Source: Pseudomonadota bacterium (GTDB lineage: Bacteria > Pseudomonadota > Gammaproteobacteria > Acidiferrobacterales > UBA6901). From it: 46,942 nucleotides of DNA. The notes under the pieces were generated by a model that did no database searches, was not told the origin of the DNA, and was given only the letters and a program-made list of their open reading frames with translations. The translations under genes were made by a program, and so were the position numbers. The DNA lies in the NCBI GenBank assembly GCA_021783175.1, contig JAJXUF010000016.1, positions 1-46,942 on the forward strand, given 5' to 3'. Positions 17,055 through 24,959 of this stretch are shown here, piece after piece (position 1 is the stretch's first letter; each line of letters begins with the position of its first letter).

Positions 17055-18881
17055 ATGGCGTTTGACTCCGCCGCATTCGTAAAGACCCTTTCCACCTCCC
17101 CGGGCGTTTACCGCATGCTGGGTGCTAGCGGTGAAATTCTCTACGTCGGCAAGGCGCGCAACTTGCGTCAGCGCGTATCGAGTTATTTCCGGTCAAACGG
17201 TCTGGCGCCGCGCACGCAGGCGCTCATGCGTCATGTGCAGGGTATGGAGGTTACGGTCACGCATACCGAAAGCGAAGCGCTGCTGCTCGAGAATAACCTG
17301 ATCAAATCGCTGCATCCGCGCTACAACATTGTGTTGCGCGACGATAAAAGTTACCCCTTCATCTTTCTTTCCGGTCACGAATTTCCACGGCTGGCATTCC
17401 ATCGCGGGGCAAAGCACGAAAAAGGTCAGTATTTCGGTCCGTTTCCCTCGGCCTTCAGCGTGCGCGAAAGCCTGAATCTTCTGCAGAAGGTGTTTCCGGT
17501 GCGGCAGTGTGAAGACAGTTTCTTCCGCAACCGCTCGCGCCCGTGTCTCCAATACCAGATCAAGCGCTGTTCGGCGCCCTGCGTCGGCTATATCGATGCT
17601 GCAGCCTATGCTGAGGATGTGCGCCATGCAGTGCTGTTTTTGGAAGGGCAGAGCCAAACGGTAATCGAAGAGATGGTGGCGCGCATGGAGGAAGCGGCGG
17701 AGCGCTGCGAATTCGAATCTGCCGCGCTCTATCGCGATCGCATTGCAGCGCTGCGGCGCGTACAGGAACGCCAGGCCGTAAGCGGCGATGGCGGCGATGC
17801 TGACGTGCTGGCTGTCGTGGTGGAGCAGGGTTCAGCCTGCGTCGTTGTGACGTTTATCCGTAATGGCCGCAATCTCGGTAACAAGAATTTCTTTCCCCGT
17901 ATCGGCGAAGAGACCGACCCGGCAACGATCTTGGGTGCATTCCTGCCGCAATACTACATCGGAAAACCTGCACCACCGTCGATCTATTTAAACCACGTCG
18001 TGGCCGATCAGGATCTGCTGGAAGCGGCATTTAGCGAACAGCTGGGCGCGCGCGTCCAGCTCATTGCCAATTCGCGCGGCTTGCGCCGACGCTGGGTGCG
18101 GCTTTGCGAACTCAACGCGCGCGATGCGCTGCGACGTTACCAGAGTGATAAGGCGAGTTTGCGCAGACGATTCGAAGCCTTGCAGGAAGCGCTCCTGCTT
18201 GATGCCGTGCCGGAGCGCATCGAATGCTTCGATATCAGTCATACTCTCGGGGAGGCCACGGTGGCCTCGTGCGTTGTATTTACTCCGGACGGGCCGCTGA
18301 AGTCGGACTACCGGCGCTTTAACATTGAGAACGTGGCCGCCGGGGATGATTACGCTGCGATGGCTCAAGCACTGATGCGCCGCTACCGGCGGGTTCTCGA
18401 GAATGAAGCAGAAGATGGCGGTCGGCTGCCGGACTTGCTGCTGATTGACGGTGGCAAGGGTCAACTTAGTGCTGCAGAAGGCGTCATGCGCGAGCTGTCA
18501 ACGGCCAACGTGCGCCTGGTGGCGGTTGCAAAGGGACGCTCCCGCAAACCAGGTCGCGAGCAGTTGTTCTTGTCCGGCCAGCGTGGCGCCACTATACTGC
18601 CGGCGGATTCCGGAGCGCTGCATCTGATTCAGCAGATTCGCGACGAGGCGCATCGTTTTGCCATCACCGGTCACCGCCAGCGGCGTGGCCGGGCGCGCCA
18701 GACATCCATGCTGGAGAGTATTCCTGGAATTGGCGACAAGCGCCGTCAGGCGCTGCTCAAGAACCTTGGCGGCATGCAGGAAGTGGCTCGCGCCGGAGTC
18801 GAGGATCTGGCACGTGTGCCGGGAATCAGTCCGAGCCTGGCCCGTCGCATCTACGAGCAGTTTCACGAAGGCGGGTCCTAG
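17055..18881 (+). CDS. uvrC: Excinuclease ABC subunit C
   Basis: UvrC makes both incisions in nucleotide-excision repair after UvrAB loads it on damage. The 608-residue product has the N-terminal GIY-YIG nuclease (SPGVYRMLGASGEILYVGKA), a cysteine-containing segment CLQYQIKRCSAPCVGYI, and a UVR motif near residue 205. The RNase-H-like domain follows (IECFDISHTLGEATVAS and LLIDGGKGQLSA), with a C-terminal helix-hairpin-helix pair (SIPGIGDKRRQALLKNLGG). The length is standard (610 in E. coli). It stands between the glycosylase and pgsA; uvrC-pgsA-tRNA is a common gammaproteobacterial order. Confidence 0.97.
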   Translation: MAFDSAAFVKTLSTSPGVYRMLGASGEILYVGKARNLRQRVSSYFRSNGLAPRTQALMRHVQGMEVTVTHTESEALLLENNLIKSLHPRYNIVLRDDKSYPFIFLSGHEFPRLAFHRGAKHEKGQYFGPFPSAFSVRESLNLLQKVFPVRQCEDSFFRNRSRPCLQYQIKRCSAPCVGYIDAAAYAEDVRHAVLFLEGQSQTVIEEMVARMEEAAERCEFESAALYRDRIAALRRVQERQAVSGDGGDADVLAVVVEQGSACVVVTFIRNGRNLGNKNFFPRIGEETDPATILGAFLPQYYIGKPAPPSIYLNHVVADQDLLEAAFSEQLGARVQLIANSRGLRRRWVRLCELNARDALRRYQSDKASLRRRFEALQEALLLDAVPERIECFDISHTLGEATVASCVVFTPDGPLKSDYRRFNIENVAAGDDYAAMAQALMRRYRRVLENEAEDGGRLPDLLLIDGGKGQLSAAEGVMRELSTANVRLVAVAKGRSRKPGREQLFLSGQRGATILPADSGALHLIQQIRDEAHRFAITGHRQRRGRARQTSMLESIPGIGDKRRQALLKNLGGMQEVARAGVEDLARVPGISPSLARRIYEQFHEGGS

Positions 18882-19038
18882 CGCGGCATATTCCGCCCTA
18901 TCCAGGGGGCCCGCTGATTTCAGCCTCGCCAGCCGACAGGCGTAGACAAAAAGCGTTACTGTCGGCGCGGGAACCGGGAAAAGTGCAACTGACAAAAATG
19001 AATGAAAACTGCGGAGTTCGATTTTTAGGCCATCAATC

Positions 19039-19623
19039 GTGTGGAATACGCCCAATCTGCTGACGCTGCTACGGATCGTGCTGATCCCGGTCTTTGTAGT
19101 CGCTTTTTACCTTCCGTACCCGTGGGCAGCGCCCTTGGCGACGCTATTGTTCATCCTGGCGGCGCTGACCGACTGGCTGGACGGATATCTGGCTCGGCGC
19201 CTCAATCAGATGTCCGCTTTTGGGGCATTTCTCGATCCGGTGGCCGATAAACTTATGGTGGTGAGCGCCCTGGTACTACTCGTATCCGATCCTCGGGTAG
19301 AAGCGCGAGTCATAGACGTGCGCCTTTTCGCCGTGGTAGTAATCATTATTATCGGCAGAGAAATCACAATTTCGGCATTGCGCGAGTGGATGGCCGTCCT
19401 TGGTCGCCGTGCAAGGGTGGCGGTGTCAGTGATCGGCAAGCTCAAGACAATCGCGCAAATGATGGCAATTCCTTTCATGATTTACCGTGAGCCGCTGTGG
19501 GGCATGCCGGTATTCAACATTGGTGAGACCTTGCTTTACCTGGCCGGAGGCCTGACGCTCTGGTCGATGGTTGTCTATCTCAAAGCCGCATGGCCCAGCC
19601 TCACGCGGCCTGGCCCCCAGTGA
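19039..19623 (+). CDS. pgsA: CDP-diacylglycerol-glycerol-3-phosphate 3-phosphatidyltransferase
   Basis: PgsA makes phosphatidylglycerophosphate, the committed step to phosphatidylglycerol and cardiolipin, in the inner membrane. The 194-residue product contains the CDP-alcohol phosphatidyltransferase signature DWLDGYLARRLNQMSAFGAF...DPVADK (residues about 45-72), with the metal-binding aspartates intact, and four to five hydrophobic helices. It starts at GTG 19039, giving the conserved N-terminus WNTPNLLTLLRIVLIP. A 157-base gap separates it from uvrC, so it may have its own promoter. The tRNA-Gly promoter begins just 29 bases after its stop. Confidence 0.95.
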   Translation: MWNTPNLLTLLRIVLIPVFVVAFYLPYPWAAPLATLLFILAALTDWLDGYLARRLNQMSAFGAFLDPVADKLMVVSALVLLVSDPRVEARVIDVRLFAVVVIIIIGREITISALREWMAVLGRRARVAVSVIGKLKTIAQMMAIPFMIYREPLWGMPVFNIGETLLYLAGGLTLWSMVVYLKAAWPSLTRPGPQ

Positions 19624-19651
19624 CCCAAAACGGGGGGGCGTAGGCTGTCGC

Positions 19652-19679
19652 TTGACAGGCCGGAGACCACGTTTACAAT
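19652..19679 (+). promoter_or_regulatory. Sigma-70 promoter for tRNA-Gly
   Basis: TTGACA (19652-19657), a 16-base spacer and TACAAT (19674-19679) make a near-consensus promoter 48 bases before the mature tRNA. A GC-rich stretch follows the -10 box, as is common in promoters of stable RNA under stringent control. Confidence 0.75.
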
Positions 19680-19727
19680 AGCCACCCTTGTCGGCCGCTC
19701 CCTTGCCAAGGGGCGGACATTTTTAGT

Positions 19728-19802
19728 GCGGGAATAGCTCAGTGGTAGAGCACAACCTTGCCAAGGTTGGGGTCGCGAGTTCGAATCTCGTTTCCCGCTC
19801 CA
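19728..19802 (+). tRNA. tRNA-Gly (anticodon GCC)
   Basis: A cloverleaf can be drawn. The acceptor stem GCGGGAA pairs with TTCCCGC, the D arm contains AGCTCAGTGGTAGAGC, the anticodon loop reads TTGCCAA and the T arm contains GTTCGAATC. U73 is followed by an encoded CCA. Confidence 0.96.
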
Positions 19803-19812
19803 GATTCGTGAT

Positions 19813-19844
19813 AACAGGGGAAGCCAGGCCTTCCCTGTTTTTTT
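19813..19844 (+). terminator. Rho-independent terminator after tRNA-Gly
   Basis: ACAGGGGAAG pairs with CTTCCCTGT (one bulged G) and is followed by a run of seven T. It separates tRNA-Gly from tRNA-Cys, so part of the transcription should stop here. Confidence 0.75.
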
Positions 19845-19858
19845 GTCCCGATTTCCGC

Positions 19859-19932
19859 GGCTGGGTGGCAGAGTGGTTATGCAGCGGCCTGCAAAGCCGT
19901 GTACGCCGGTTCGATTCCGACCCCAGCCTCCA
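19859..19932 (+). tRNA. tRNA-Cys (anticodon GCA)
   Basis: The acceptor GGCTGGG pairs with CCCAGCC, the anticodon loop is CTGCAAA and the T loop is TTCGATT. U73, the identity base for cysteine tRNA, is followed by encoded CCA. Confidence 0.96.
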
Positions 19933-20406
19933 CTTTTACGTTTGACCCCCCAAAAACCACCGAAGGGCGTATGTGCCTCTTTGGTCGGGCCTCTAACTGG
20001 TAATATTTGTCCCCAGCAGCGTTCTGTTGGCCAGTTTTGACTACGCCGGTTTGATCGACAGCTGTCGGTTATTGCGGAGCGTTCACTTGACAGGGCGACT
20101 GCAGATTCCAAACAGGCAAAAATAGGTGTCGATCTGGCTTCCGTGCCCGGGTTCGTGGCAAAACCGCAATTGCCAGCAGCCGGTTACAAATGCGGTCCAA
20201 TACCTGGTACGTGGCAAAGTTGCGTGAAGCGGATCTCGCGGAACGTCTAAAGTCCGTTTTTGAGTATCGCCATTGGCATCTGTAGGCGCCATTCATTCCC
20301 TGCAACAACAAGGGACAACTCCTATATAATTCGCATACGCCGGTCGTATAAGGTGAAATGCTGGTGCGACCAGACCAAGTCTGGTATCGCGGTGCCTTCA
20401 AGATTA
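19933..20406. other. Gap between tRNA-Cys and tRNA-Leu
   Basis: I see no gene in these 474 bases. All reading frames are short, without ribosome binding sites or recognisable motifs. The right end holds the likely tRNA-Leu promoter. Confidence 0.6.
20301..20330 (+). promoter_or_regulatory. Candidate promoter of tRNA-Leu
   Basis: A perfect TATAAT lies at 20325-20330, 77 bases before the tRNA. The -35 region (TGCAAC at 20301) is a poor match at 18 bases spacing. Confidence 0.45.
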
Positions 20407-20493
20407 GCCCGAGTGGCGGAATTGGTAGACGCAAGGGACTTAAAATCCCTCGATCGCAAGGTCGTGCCGGTTCGATTCCGGCCTCGGGCACCA
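20407..20493 (+). tRNA. tRNA-Leu (anticodon UAA)
   Basis: This is an 87-base tRNA with a long variable arm, as expected for leucine. The acceptor GCCCGAG pairs with CTCGGGC, the anticodon loop is CTTAAAA, and A73 plus CCA are encoded. It marks the border between compact core genes and a mosaic region with mobile-element scars. Leucine tRNA genes are frequent integration sites, though I found no second copy of its 3' end in the window. Confidence 0.97.
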
Positions 20494-20639
20494 ATTAAAG
20501 CAAGCACTTATACGCGTGCTGCGAAAGCTTCTATTTTTTGGTGGGACGTTTTTGGGACGCCGCGATGCCTGACCTGCCCGGCAGTTTTCGGACCACGCGA
20601 TTCTTGAGAAGATGGCCCTCGAAGGCAAGCGAGGAGCCC

Positions 20640-20929
20640 ATGAAGAATACCCGGTTCAGTGAAGAGCAGATGGTGAAGATCTTGCGCGAGGCAGACAGCA
20701 GTCCGGTGGCGGAAGTGGCCAAGAAGCACGCGGTGAGCGAAGTCGCGATGACGAGTGTCTCAGCATGCAGTGGTTGAAAAACAGAATCGACGCGAAGATC
20801 CTGATCGAGCAGTTCCGGCGCGAGTACAACGAGGTGCGTCCGCATTCAAGCCTCGATAACCTCACGCCAAAGCAATTCAAACAACGTCTTTCAACAACCA
20901 GTCCCGAAGGAGCCATTTCCCAGAGATGA
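20640..20929 (+). pseudogene. IS3-type transposase remnant, OrfA start fused to OrfB end by deletion
   Basis: The left part (20640-20777) encodes the N-terminus of an IS3-family OrfA (KNTRFSEEQMVKILREAD followed by a helix-turn-helix start) and then runs out of homology. The right part, in another frame from about 20768 to the stop at 20927-20929, encodes the C-terminal end of an OrfB transposase (EYNEVRPHSSLDNLTPKQF). The helix-turn-helix, leucine zipper and all DDE residues between are gone, so a deletion of about 1 kb inactivated the element. It differs from the intact IS at the right end of the window. A short frame from 20955 (MALETLPKTFRH) may be further debris. Confidence 0.85.
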
Positions 20930-21113
20930 CTGGTTCGAGGAAAGCAGGCGGGTCATGGCCCTCGAGACGCTTCCGAAAACGTTTCGCCACTGTGTCGAGC
21001 GCATAATCGTCTTGATGGTAACGAAGCTTCAATAACGCTCGTTTGCGCCCGGCTCAATGGGCCCGATAACTCCTTTTGCCTCCCAGTTTCGCAACTGCGG
21101 ATGATGCCGACGG

Positions 21114-21626
21114 TCACTCCATCGGATAGGCTTCGCGCTTGCGATCGTTGGCTAATGCTTTCAGATAAGCAGCATAGCGGCGTTTAAATGCCGCAAGCTT
21201 GGCGGCGTCATTGGATGCTTGACGGTTCGGGGCAGCGGCTGTTGGCACAGCGGCTATCGAAATCGTTTTCGCTTGTGACGGGACCTTGGTCTTAGGTGGG
21301 GTCAGTGGCGCAGCAAGGTGTTTTGCTGCCTCATTCTGAGTACGGATGCTATCCTCGTTCAGAATTTTCTCTTTGGCTTCCGCGTACCCTTGTTGAGCTG
21401 CTTTGCCGTACCATTCGAACGCCTTGTCCATATTCTGGGGTGTTCCGTACCCATTTTCGTACATCTCGCCAAGATAATATTCAGCGCTAGCTCGGTTAGA
21501 TTGCGCCAACTGCTGTTGCGCGTGGAACAATTGCGCCATTGCACCGTTGTCGTCATTTGAGCAAAGTACAGCCGGAGAAAAAATCAGCGCCACAAAGAGA
21601 AACAGCAGCTGTCGATAGAGCGTCAT
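21114..21626 (-). CDS. Secreted Sel1-repeat protein, small
   Basis: The 170-residue product has a signal peptide (TLYRQLLFLFVALIFSPAV) and a segment matching one Sel1/TPR-like repeat (EYYLGEMYENGYGTPQNMDK, then AFEWYGKAAQQGYAEAKEKI) at about residues 44-83. The C-terminal half is Ala/Lys/Pro-rich and ends in a basic helical stretch. ATG 21626 is chosen because GGGAGG lies just upstream on this strand and the signal peptide then starts correctly. Sel1 proteins usually scaffold protein complexes; with one repeat the partner cannot be guessed. It stands alone among mobile-element debris. Confidence 0.7.
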   Translation of the reverse strand: MTLYRQLLFLFVALIFSPAVLCSNDDNGAMAQLFHAQQQLAQSNRASAEYYLGEMYENGYGTPQNMDKAFEWYGKAAQQGYAEAKEKILNEDSIRTQNEAAKHLAAPLTPPKTKVPSQAKTISIAAVPTAAAPNRQASNDAAKLAAFKRRYAAYLKALANDRKREAYPME

Positions 21627-22454
21627 TGGGCCTCCCTGGTAGCCGTACCAACACAGGAAACAGAGGCTACATATCACAGAAAATCCATAAGGCCGGTTCG
21701 ACAATTTCATACTTTGACCGGCTGTCACAAGTTGACAAATCCGAATTAAATATAGACTGCGAGCGGCGAACGTCAAAGGCCGTTAGCAAAAAGGCAGTCA
21801 TCATGTACAAATGCTCGCGCAAAATTTGTGAAGGAAGTGCCTTGCAATCAGCAGATCGAATAAAAGTGAAAATCAGCGATTAAAAAAATATATAAGGGAT
21901 GAGTCTGGCTACTGGCATATATTTTTCCGACCCTGGTAACTCGAATGAGGGAGCCAATTTAGATTGATCCTATTTCGAGCCAGAGACCGACGTGGTGTCG
22001 TAGTGATCGGAGACCAGTTGTACAAAATAAGGACAACCGATATGCGACCCTGGCGTTTGTAGTACAAATGTCCAGTGGGCTCGTCGGTTAGTGAAGTGCT
22101 CTGGTGCGGAGCGCGACATGGCAATGTTGCCGTCCATGGGTAGTGAGTTCGTTGCGCGCAACTCCGCGCGTGTAACTTGGGATCATCCTGCGTTTAGCGG
22201 AAGCGTGCGTGCAATTATGGTGGGTGTTGGATCGTGTGCCTTAAAAACTCGCTTTTGGGTGCTGGCGCTTTATCTGCGTAGTCCGTTGTGGATTTTCTGT
22301 TGATGGAATAAGCCTGCAGCATGTCGCGTTCGCTCAATGCAGTGTCGATAGTATTTCTAGGTTCAAGTAGCCAACTCGGTGACATAGCATTAGTGAAGAA
22401 TCTGGCAGCGTACGCAATTGCCGAATCAACAGCGGGGATCATCAAAACAGCGGA
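21627..22454. other. Non-coding or decayed stretch
   Basis: No supported gene. It is more AT-rich than the core region (for example 21875-21900). Open frames here are short and lack motifs or ribosome binding sites. It lies between the Sel1 gene and the decayed efflux locus and probably represents eroded accessory DNA. Confidence 0.5.
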
Positions 22455-22559
22455 TTATTGGCAGTTGTCGCTTTGGCTATTAGCTGGGGGACGGGTGGCG
22501 GCAGTTGCGCTCCAATATCCGCCACCCATTGCCACCAGGCCACTGGCGACAGAAAGGTA
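22455..22559 (-). pseudogene. Possible C-terminal tail of an outer-membrane efflux (OMF) protein
   Basis: On the minus strand the frame ending at TAA 22457-22455 reads SGLVAMGGGYWSATAA. This resembles the ending (ALYKALGGGW) of NodT/TolC-type outer-membrane factors that pair with MacAB-like pumps. Only about 30 residues remain, directly behind the MacB remnant. The match is short and tentative. Confidence 0.3.
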
Positions 22560-22561
22560 GG

Positions 22562-22860
22562 CTAACCGGCAACGGCGGAAATGATCTTCGATATGGTTAC
22601 CCCGATGACGACGCCGGCCCCGCTACCGATGGCGCTAAGCAACACAGCTTCGACCAGGAACTGCAGCAGCACATGTATCCGGCGAGCGCCGATCGCCATG
22701 GGGATGCCAATTTCACGCGTGGTCCGGTCAACGAAACGAGCAGTATGTTCATGATTCCGATTCCGCCAACTAGCAGGGAAATCGATGCTACCGACGCCAG
22801 CAAAATCGCCATGATGCGACTGCTGCTCTCGGCAACAGGCGGCGCATGGCAAAGAACCAA
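22562..22860 (-). pseudogene. MacB-type ABC efflux permease remnant (C-terminal FtsX domain), frameshifted
   Basis: Two minus-strand frames together encode the end of a MacB-like permease. One reads ASVASISLLVGGIGIMNILL. After an indel near 22725-22735 the second continues TREIGIPMAIGARRIHVLLQ and EAVLLSAIGSGAGVVIGVTI. These are the hallmark FtsX/MacB transmembrane and cytoplasmic-loop sequences. The ATPase domain and the periplasmic domain are missing. The fragment follows the response-regulator stop with no spacing, so a deletion probably joined the two. It cannot make a working pump. Confidence 0.8.
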
Positions 22861-23545
22861 TCAAGCAAGAGTATATTGATAGCCGATACCACGAACGGTC
22901 TGAATTCTCTCCTGGTTGTTCGGCAATGGACCAAGTTTTTTTTCGCAAATTGCTGACGTGCATGTCGAGACTGCGGTCATAGGACGTAAGGATGAGACCA
23001 AGCGCCCGTTCGGACAGGGCGGGCTTTGACACCACGTGTCCGGCATCGGGCAACAGAACCTCCAGACCACAGTATTCGGTGCTGGTCAACGGAACCGCAT
23101 CGCCGGCACGATATGCCGTGCGCGTGCCTGTATTAATTTCGATATCACCGAGAGTCAGGGATTCTTCGCCGATCTGCGGCGTGACAGGTGTTCGGCGCAA
23201 TATCGCGCGAATGCGGGCTACAAGCACGCGCGGATTGCGCGGTTTGGCGAGATGATCGTTGGCCCCGAGTTCAAGGCCTACGATGCTATCCACGTCGGCG
23301 CCGCGCGCAGTCAGAATTAGCACCGGCACAAGCGAGCGCATTCGCAAAGCACGCAGTACGTTGAAACCGTTTATGCGTGGCATCATGATGTCGAGGACGA
23401 TGAGATCATAATCGCCGCGTCGCGCCATCGCGCGTGCGGTCTCCCCATCATGCGCTGTGTCGACAAGGAAATCCTCGGAGGAGAGATACTGTGTTAGCAT
23501 TTCGCCAAGCTCGACATCATCGTCAGCTAGCAGAATGCGGTCCAC
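22861..23545 (-). pseudogene. CpxR-like response regulator, frameshifted in an A8 run
   Basis: This is an OmpR-family regulator. The receiver domain has acidic pocket D8-D10, phosphorylation site D52 (LIVLDIMMPRING) and K101; the winged-helix DNA-binding domain starts near residue 130. The frame is intact to SNLRKK. Then eight A on the coding strand (T8 at 22936-22943 on +) shift it by one base: with seven, it would read RKKLGPLPNNQERIQTVRGI and end YQYTLA at TGA 22863-22861. The shift removes the recognition-wing end of the domain. It could be a true inactivation, a slippage-based switch or a sequencing error. Decayed neighbours favour inactivation. No histidine kinase gene follows. Confidence 0.8.
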
Positions 23546-24065
23546 GGGATGTTAGAGTGGCAGCCTTTCAGGAAGATCCAGGACCAAATCGTGCCACAGC
23601 GATAAGCGGGTTAACAGCGCTATCGGGCACATTTTCCAAAGATTTACATGCTTTGACATGCTTACCGACTCTTTACGCAAAACCTCTCTAGAGAGTGGAC
23701 CGCCGCAAGAGTGCGTCCGTCTGCAGCGTGTGGCAAGAGCGCTCGCTCTGTGTGAATAGCGCCATTGTTGCAGGTTTTGCCGTGTGGCAGCGGAGCGAAA
23801 TCAGAAGCGGTACATGGCAATCGCACTGATTGTATGCAACGCCATTCAACACGCTGCCATGCACGCGAAGGCGTAGACGACATGCTTTGCCGTGCGCGCG
23901 ATCTGCTGTTGCCAGGTGCTGAGTGGTTGATGCGGCGGCAGGGGCCTCTTTTGCCTATGTCAGTCGAACGTGACGACCTTGGGTCAGTTGGACTCCGTGT
24001 GAGGTCTTCAGTATACTCAAAACGTCTTTGTATCCGCTGACAAGTGGAGGTCCGGCAGCAACGTC
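23546..24065. other. Gap upstream of the decayed regulator and the copper cluster
   Basis: There is no supported gene in 520 bases. It separates the leftward regulator from the rightward copper genes, so promoters for both should lie here. A TTGACA at 23655-23660 has no convincing -10 partner. Confidence 0.5.
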
Positions 24066-24428
24066 ATGCAAAAAGTTGCAGACATTTCTCCAGGCGACCA
24101 CGTGCCGCGTGTCGCCTTGATCCGTTGCCTGCGACGCAAGGCCTGGTTTCAGTGGGTAGCGATTCTTGCGCTGGCATGTACGGTTGGTCTCTATGCCGCT
24201 GAGTCCAATCACCATCATAAAACACAAGCAAGTGAACTTCTCTGCCCGGTATGCAAGGCGATCGGTCAGGGTGCCTTGGACCTCTTTACGCCCGAGACTG
24301 GACTGACCTTTTCCGGCACCAGTGGCTATTTTCTCAGGCTGGCAAAACCGAAGGCCTCTTCTCTATCGTCGTTCTTCCTCGCGCTACCGCAGTCACGCGC
24401 ACCGCCCCGCTCATCATCTCAGGTGTAA
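24066..24428 (+). CDS. DUF2946-like small membrane protein with HHH and CxxC motifs
   Basis: The 120-residue product has a basic N-terminus, one membrane segment (WFQWVAILALACTVGLYAA, residues 27-45), then SNHHHKTQASELLCPVCKA with His49-51 and Cys60/Cys63, and a Pro/Ser-rich tail. This layout resembles DUF2946 proteins, which are small and often found beside copper genes. Here the copper genes copC and copD lie downstream. The His and CxxC residues would face the periplasm and could bind metal, which is an inference. GGAGG lies rather far (about 15 bases) upstream of the ATG. The family call is moderate. Confidence 0.6.
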   Translation: MQKVADISPGDHVPRVALIRCLRRKAWFQWVAILALACTVGLYAAESNHHHKTQASELLCPVCKAIGQGALDLFTPETGLTFSGTSGYFLRLAKPKASSLSSFFLALPQSRAPPRSSSQV

Positions 24429-24510
24429 GTCACGCTACCGAGGCGCCGCAGGCAACGCGTCGTCTCAGAGCCCCGATTGCGAGTGTTGCAGTCTACGTGT
24501 TGGCCCGCAA

Positions 24511-24553
24511 GCTCGGGTTGCTGACAATCTTATTGATAGTCAGCATCTCGAGC
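24511..24553. repeat. 43-bp imperfect palindrome with two matched arms
   Basis: Outer arms GCTCG/CGAGC (24511-24515, 24549-24553) and inner arms GCTGAC/GTCAGC (24520-24525, 24539-24544) share one centre at 24532; overall 16 of 21 positions pair. It lies in the 324-base gap between the DUF2946-like gene and the next reading frame. It could be an operator or an RNA hairpin. CTCGAGCCG, part of its right flank, recurs at 24601 and, inverted, at 24716. I see no gene in the rest of this gap. Confidence 0.55.
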
Positions 24554-24752
24554 CGCGGCATTTGCCGTAGGTAGTTTTTTCACAACACTTATGGGGAAAC
24601 CTCGAGCCGCGCAACGGCCGGACGGACCGCCCGCAAGATTACCCGCGGCATACGTTCGAGCAACTTGTACGGAATGGCGTGCAAGGCGGTACTTGTACAG
24701 ATAAGCCGTCCGGCACGGCTCGAGAGATGTGAATTTGAGGAGACTAGGAGAG

Positions 24753-24959
24753 ATGAACGGTGGCGAAGAGTGTGTCTTGGCGACCATCTTTAGAAAAGGC
24801 CCAATTGGCGGATCAGAGGAAAGGGCGGTTGGCCAGGCGATAAATTCGGATGCCCGAGTCGCTTCGGTAATGTTTGCTAGCTGCAAAGTGCCTGTGAAAA
24901 TCGCTGACGTATTAGGAACAAATCTTGGTGCCATGCGATCCGACATGGAGGTCGCATGA
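24753..24959 (+). CDS. Possible small ORF coupled to the beta-barrel gene
   Basis: This 68-codon frame has GAGGAG about ten bases upstream of its ATG. Its TGA overlaps the ATG of the next gene (ATGA), the arrangement expected for translational coupling. The product has no signal peptide, membrane segment or recognised motif. It may be a leader controlling the copper operon or a chance frame. Confidence 0.3.
   Translation: MNGGEECVLATIFRKGPIGGSEERAVGQAINSDARVASVMFASCKVPVKIADVLGTNLGAMRSDMEVA

Noticed and set aside
24661..24700. Two copies of ACTTGTAC as a possible regulator site
   Set aside because: Eight-base repeats 27 bases apart are not distinctive enough, and there is no promoter box near them.
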